NCBI GenBank assembly: GCA_021827245.1
Contig: JAKAWN010000085.1
Coordinates: 1 to 19,051, forward strand
Length of the DNA stretch: 19,051 bases
Origin: Acidobacteriota bacterium
GTDB lineage: Bacteria > Acidobacteriota > Terriglobia > UBA7540
Reading direction: 5' to 3'
The position numbers and the translations under genes are program-made. How positions within the stretch are numbered: the first letter of the stretch is position 1; every line of letters begins with the position of its first letter. Shown piece by piece: positions 18,934 to 19,051 of this stretch. The notes beneath the pieces are model-generated. The model worked only from the letters and a program-made list of their open reading frames with translations, did not search any database and had not been told where the DNA came from.

Positions 18934-19051
18934 ACCGGCTCGCACCATCGGGCAGCAGGAACTTGCCAGAACCGGCGGGAAAGGGTAACCTCGCTTTCTT
19001 GGAAACGATCAGCAAAGTCGTTGGCGTTGTCCCCGTGCGCCTGGAAGCGAC

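Noticed and set aside
18963..19051. Possible start of a plus-strand gene at the right edge (TTG at 18963; the residues include AFLETISKVVGVVPVRLEA)
   Set aside because: The stretch is protein-like, but only about 29 codons are visible, there is no clear ribosome site and the opposite strand is open too.

Overview
The window is a bacterial chromosomal origin region, most likely from an Acidobacteriota genome. That assignment is an inference from the PadR/HAAS-membrane-protein pair, the bacterial histone-deacetylase-like enzyme, the moderately high GC and the general protein style; no marker here proves it. The core is the classical replication-initiation cluster on the minus strand, dnaA - dnaN - gyrB - gyrA, without recF. 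The dnaA-dnaN gap carries what looks like the unwinding core of oriC: two DnaA boxes overlapping by one base, a short GC spacer, three DnaA-trios and an AT-rich stretch.

Layout from left to right. Bases 2-877 hold the 3' part of a histone-deacetylase-family hydrolase. Bases 1008-2085 hold a PadR repressor and an overlapping four-helix membrane protein. Bases 2161-3441 (minus) hold larE and a small membrane protein downstream of gyrA. Bases 3502-6018 are gyrA. Bases 6194-10235 are a plus-strand operon wedged between gyrA and gyrB: a ribbon-helix-helix regulator with a dyad over its own promoter, an RNase H-like exonuclease fused to DUF429, a short PurA paralogue with a Ser in place of the catalytic Asp (the change known from phage PurZ), and a membrane-anchored dCTP deaminase/dUTPase-fold protein that has apparently lost the deaminase residues. 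Bases 10312-15598 are gyrB, dnaN, oriC and dnaA. Bases 16294-17796 are a dead ftsH, broken by a 120-bp MITE-like insertion and by deletion of most of its ATPase core. Bases 17860-18894 (minus) are a HypE/AIR-synthase-like protein.

The most interesting part is the four-gene operon at 6.2-10.2 kb. It combines purine-nucleotide synthesis, nucleotide recognition at the membrane, a nuclease and a small DNA-binding regulator, lies opposite to the gyrase genes, and interrupts a normally contiguous gyrB-gyrA pair. This reads as an accessory module for nucleotide or DNA modification, or for phage defence. I do not recognise it as a described system, and its function is inference.

The ftsH pseudogene is well resolved: removing the MITE and one copy of its 4-bp duplication restores the reading frame exactly, so the order and nature of events can be read from the DNA.
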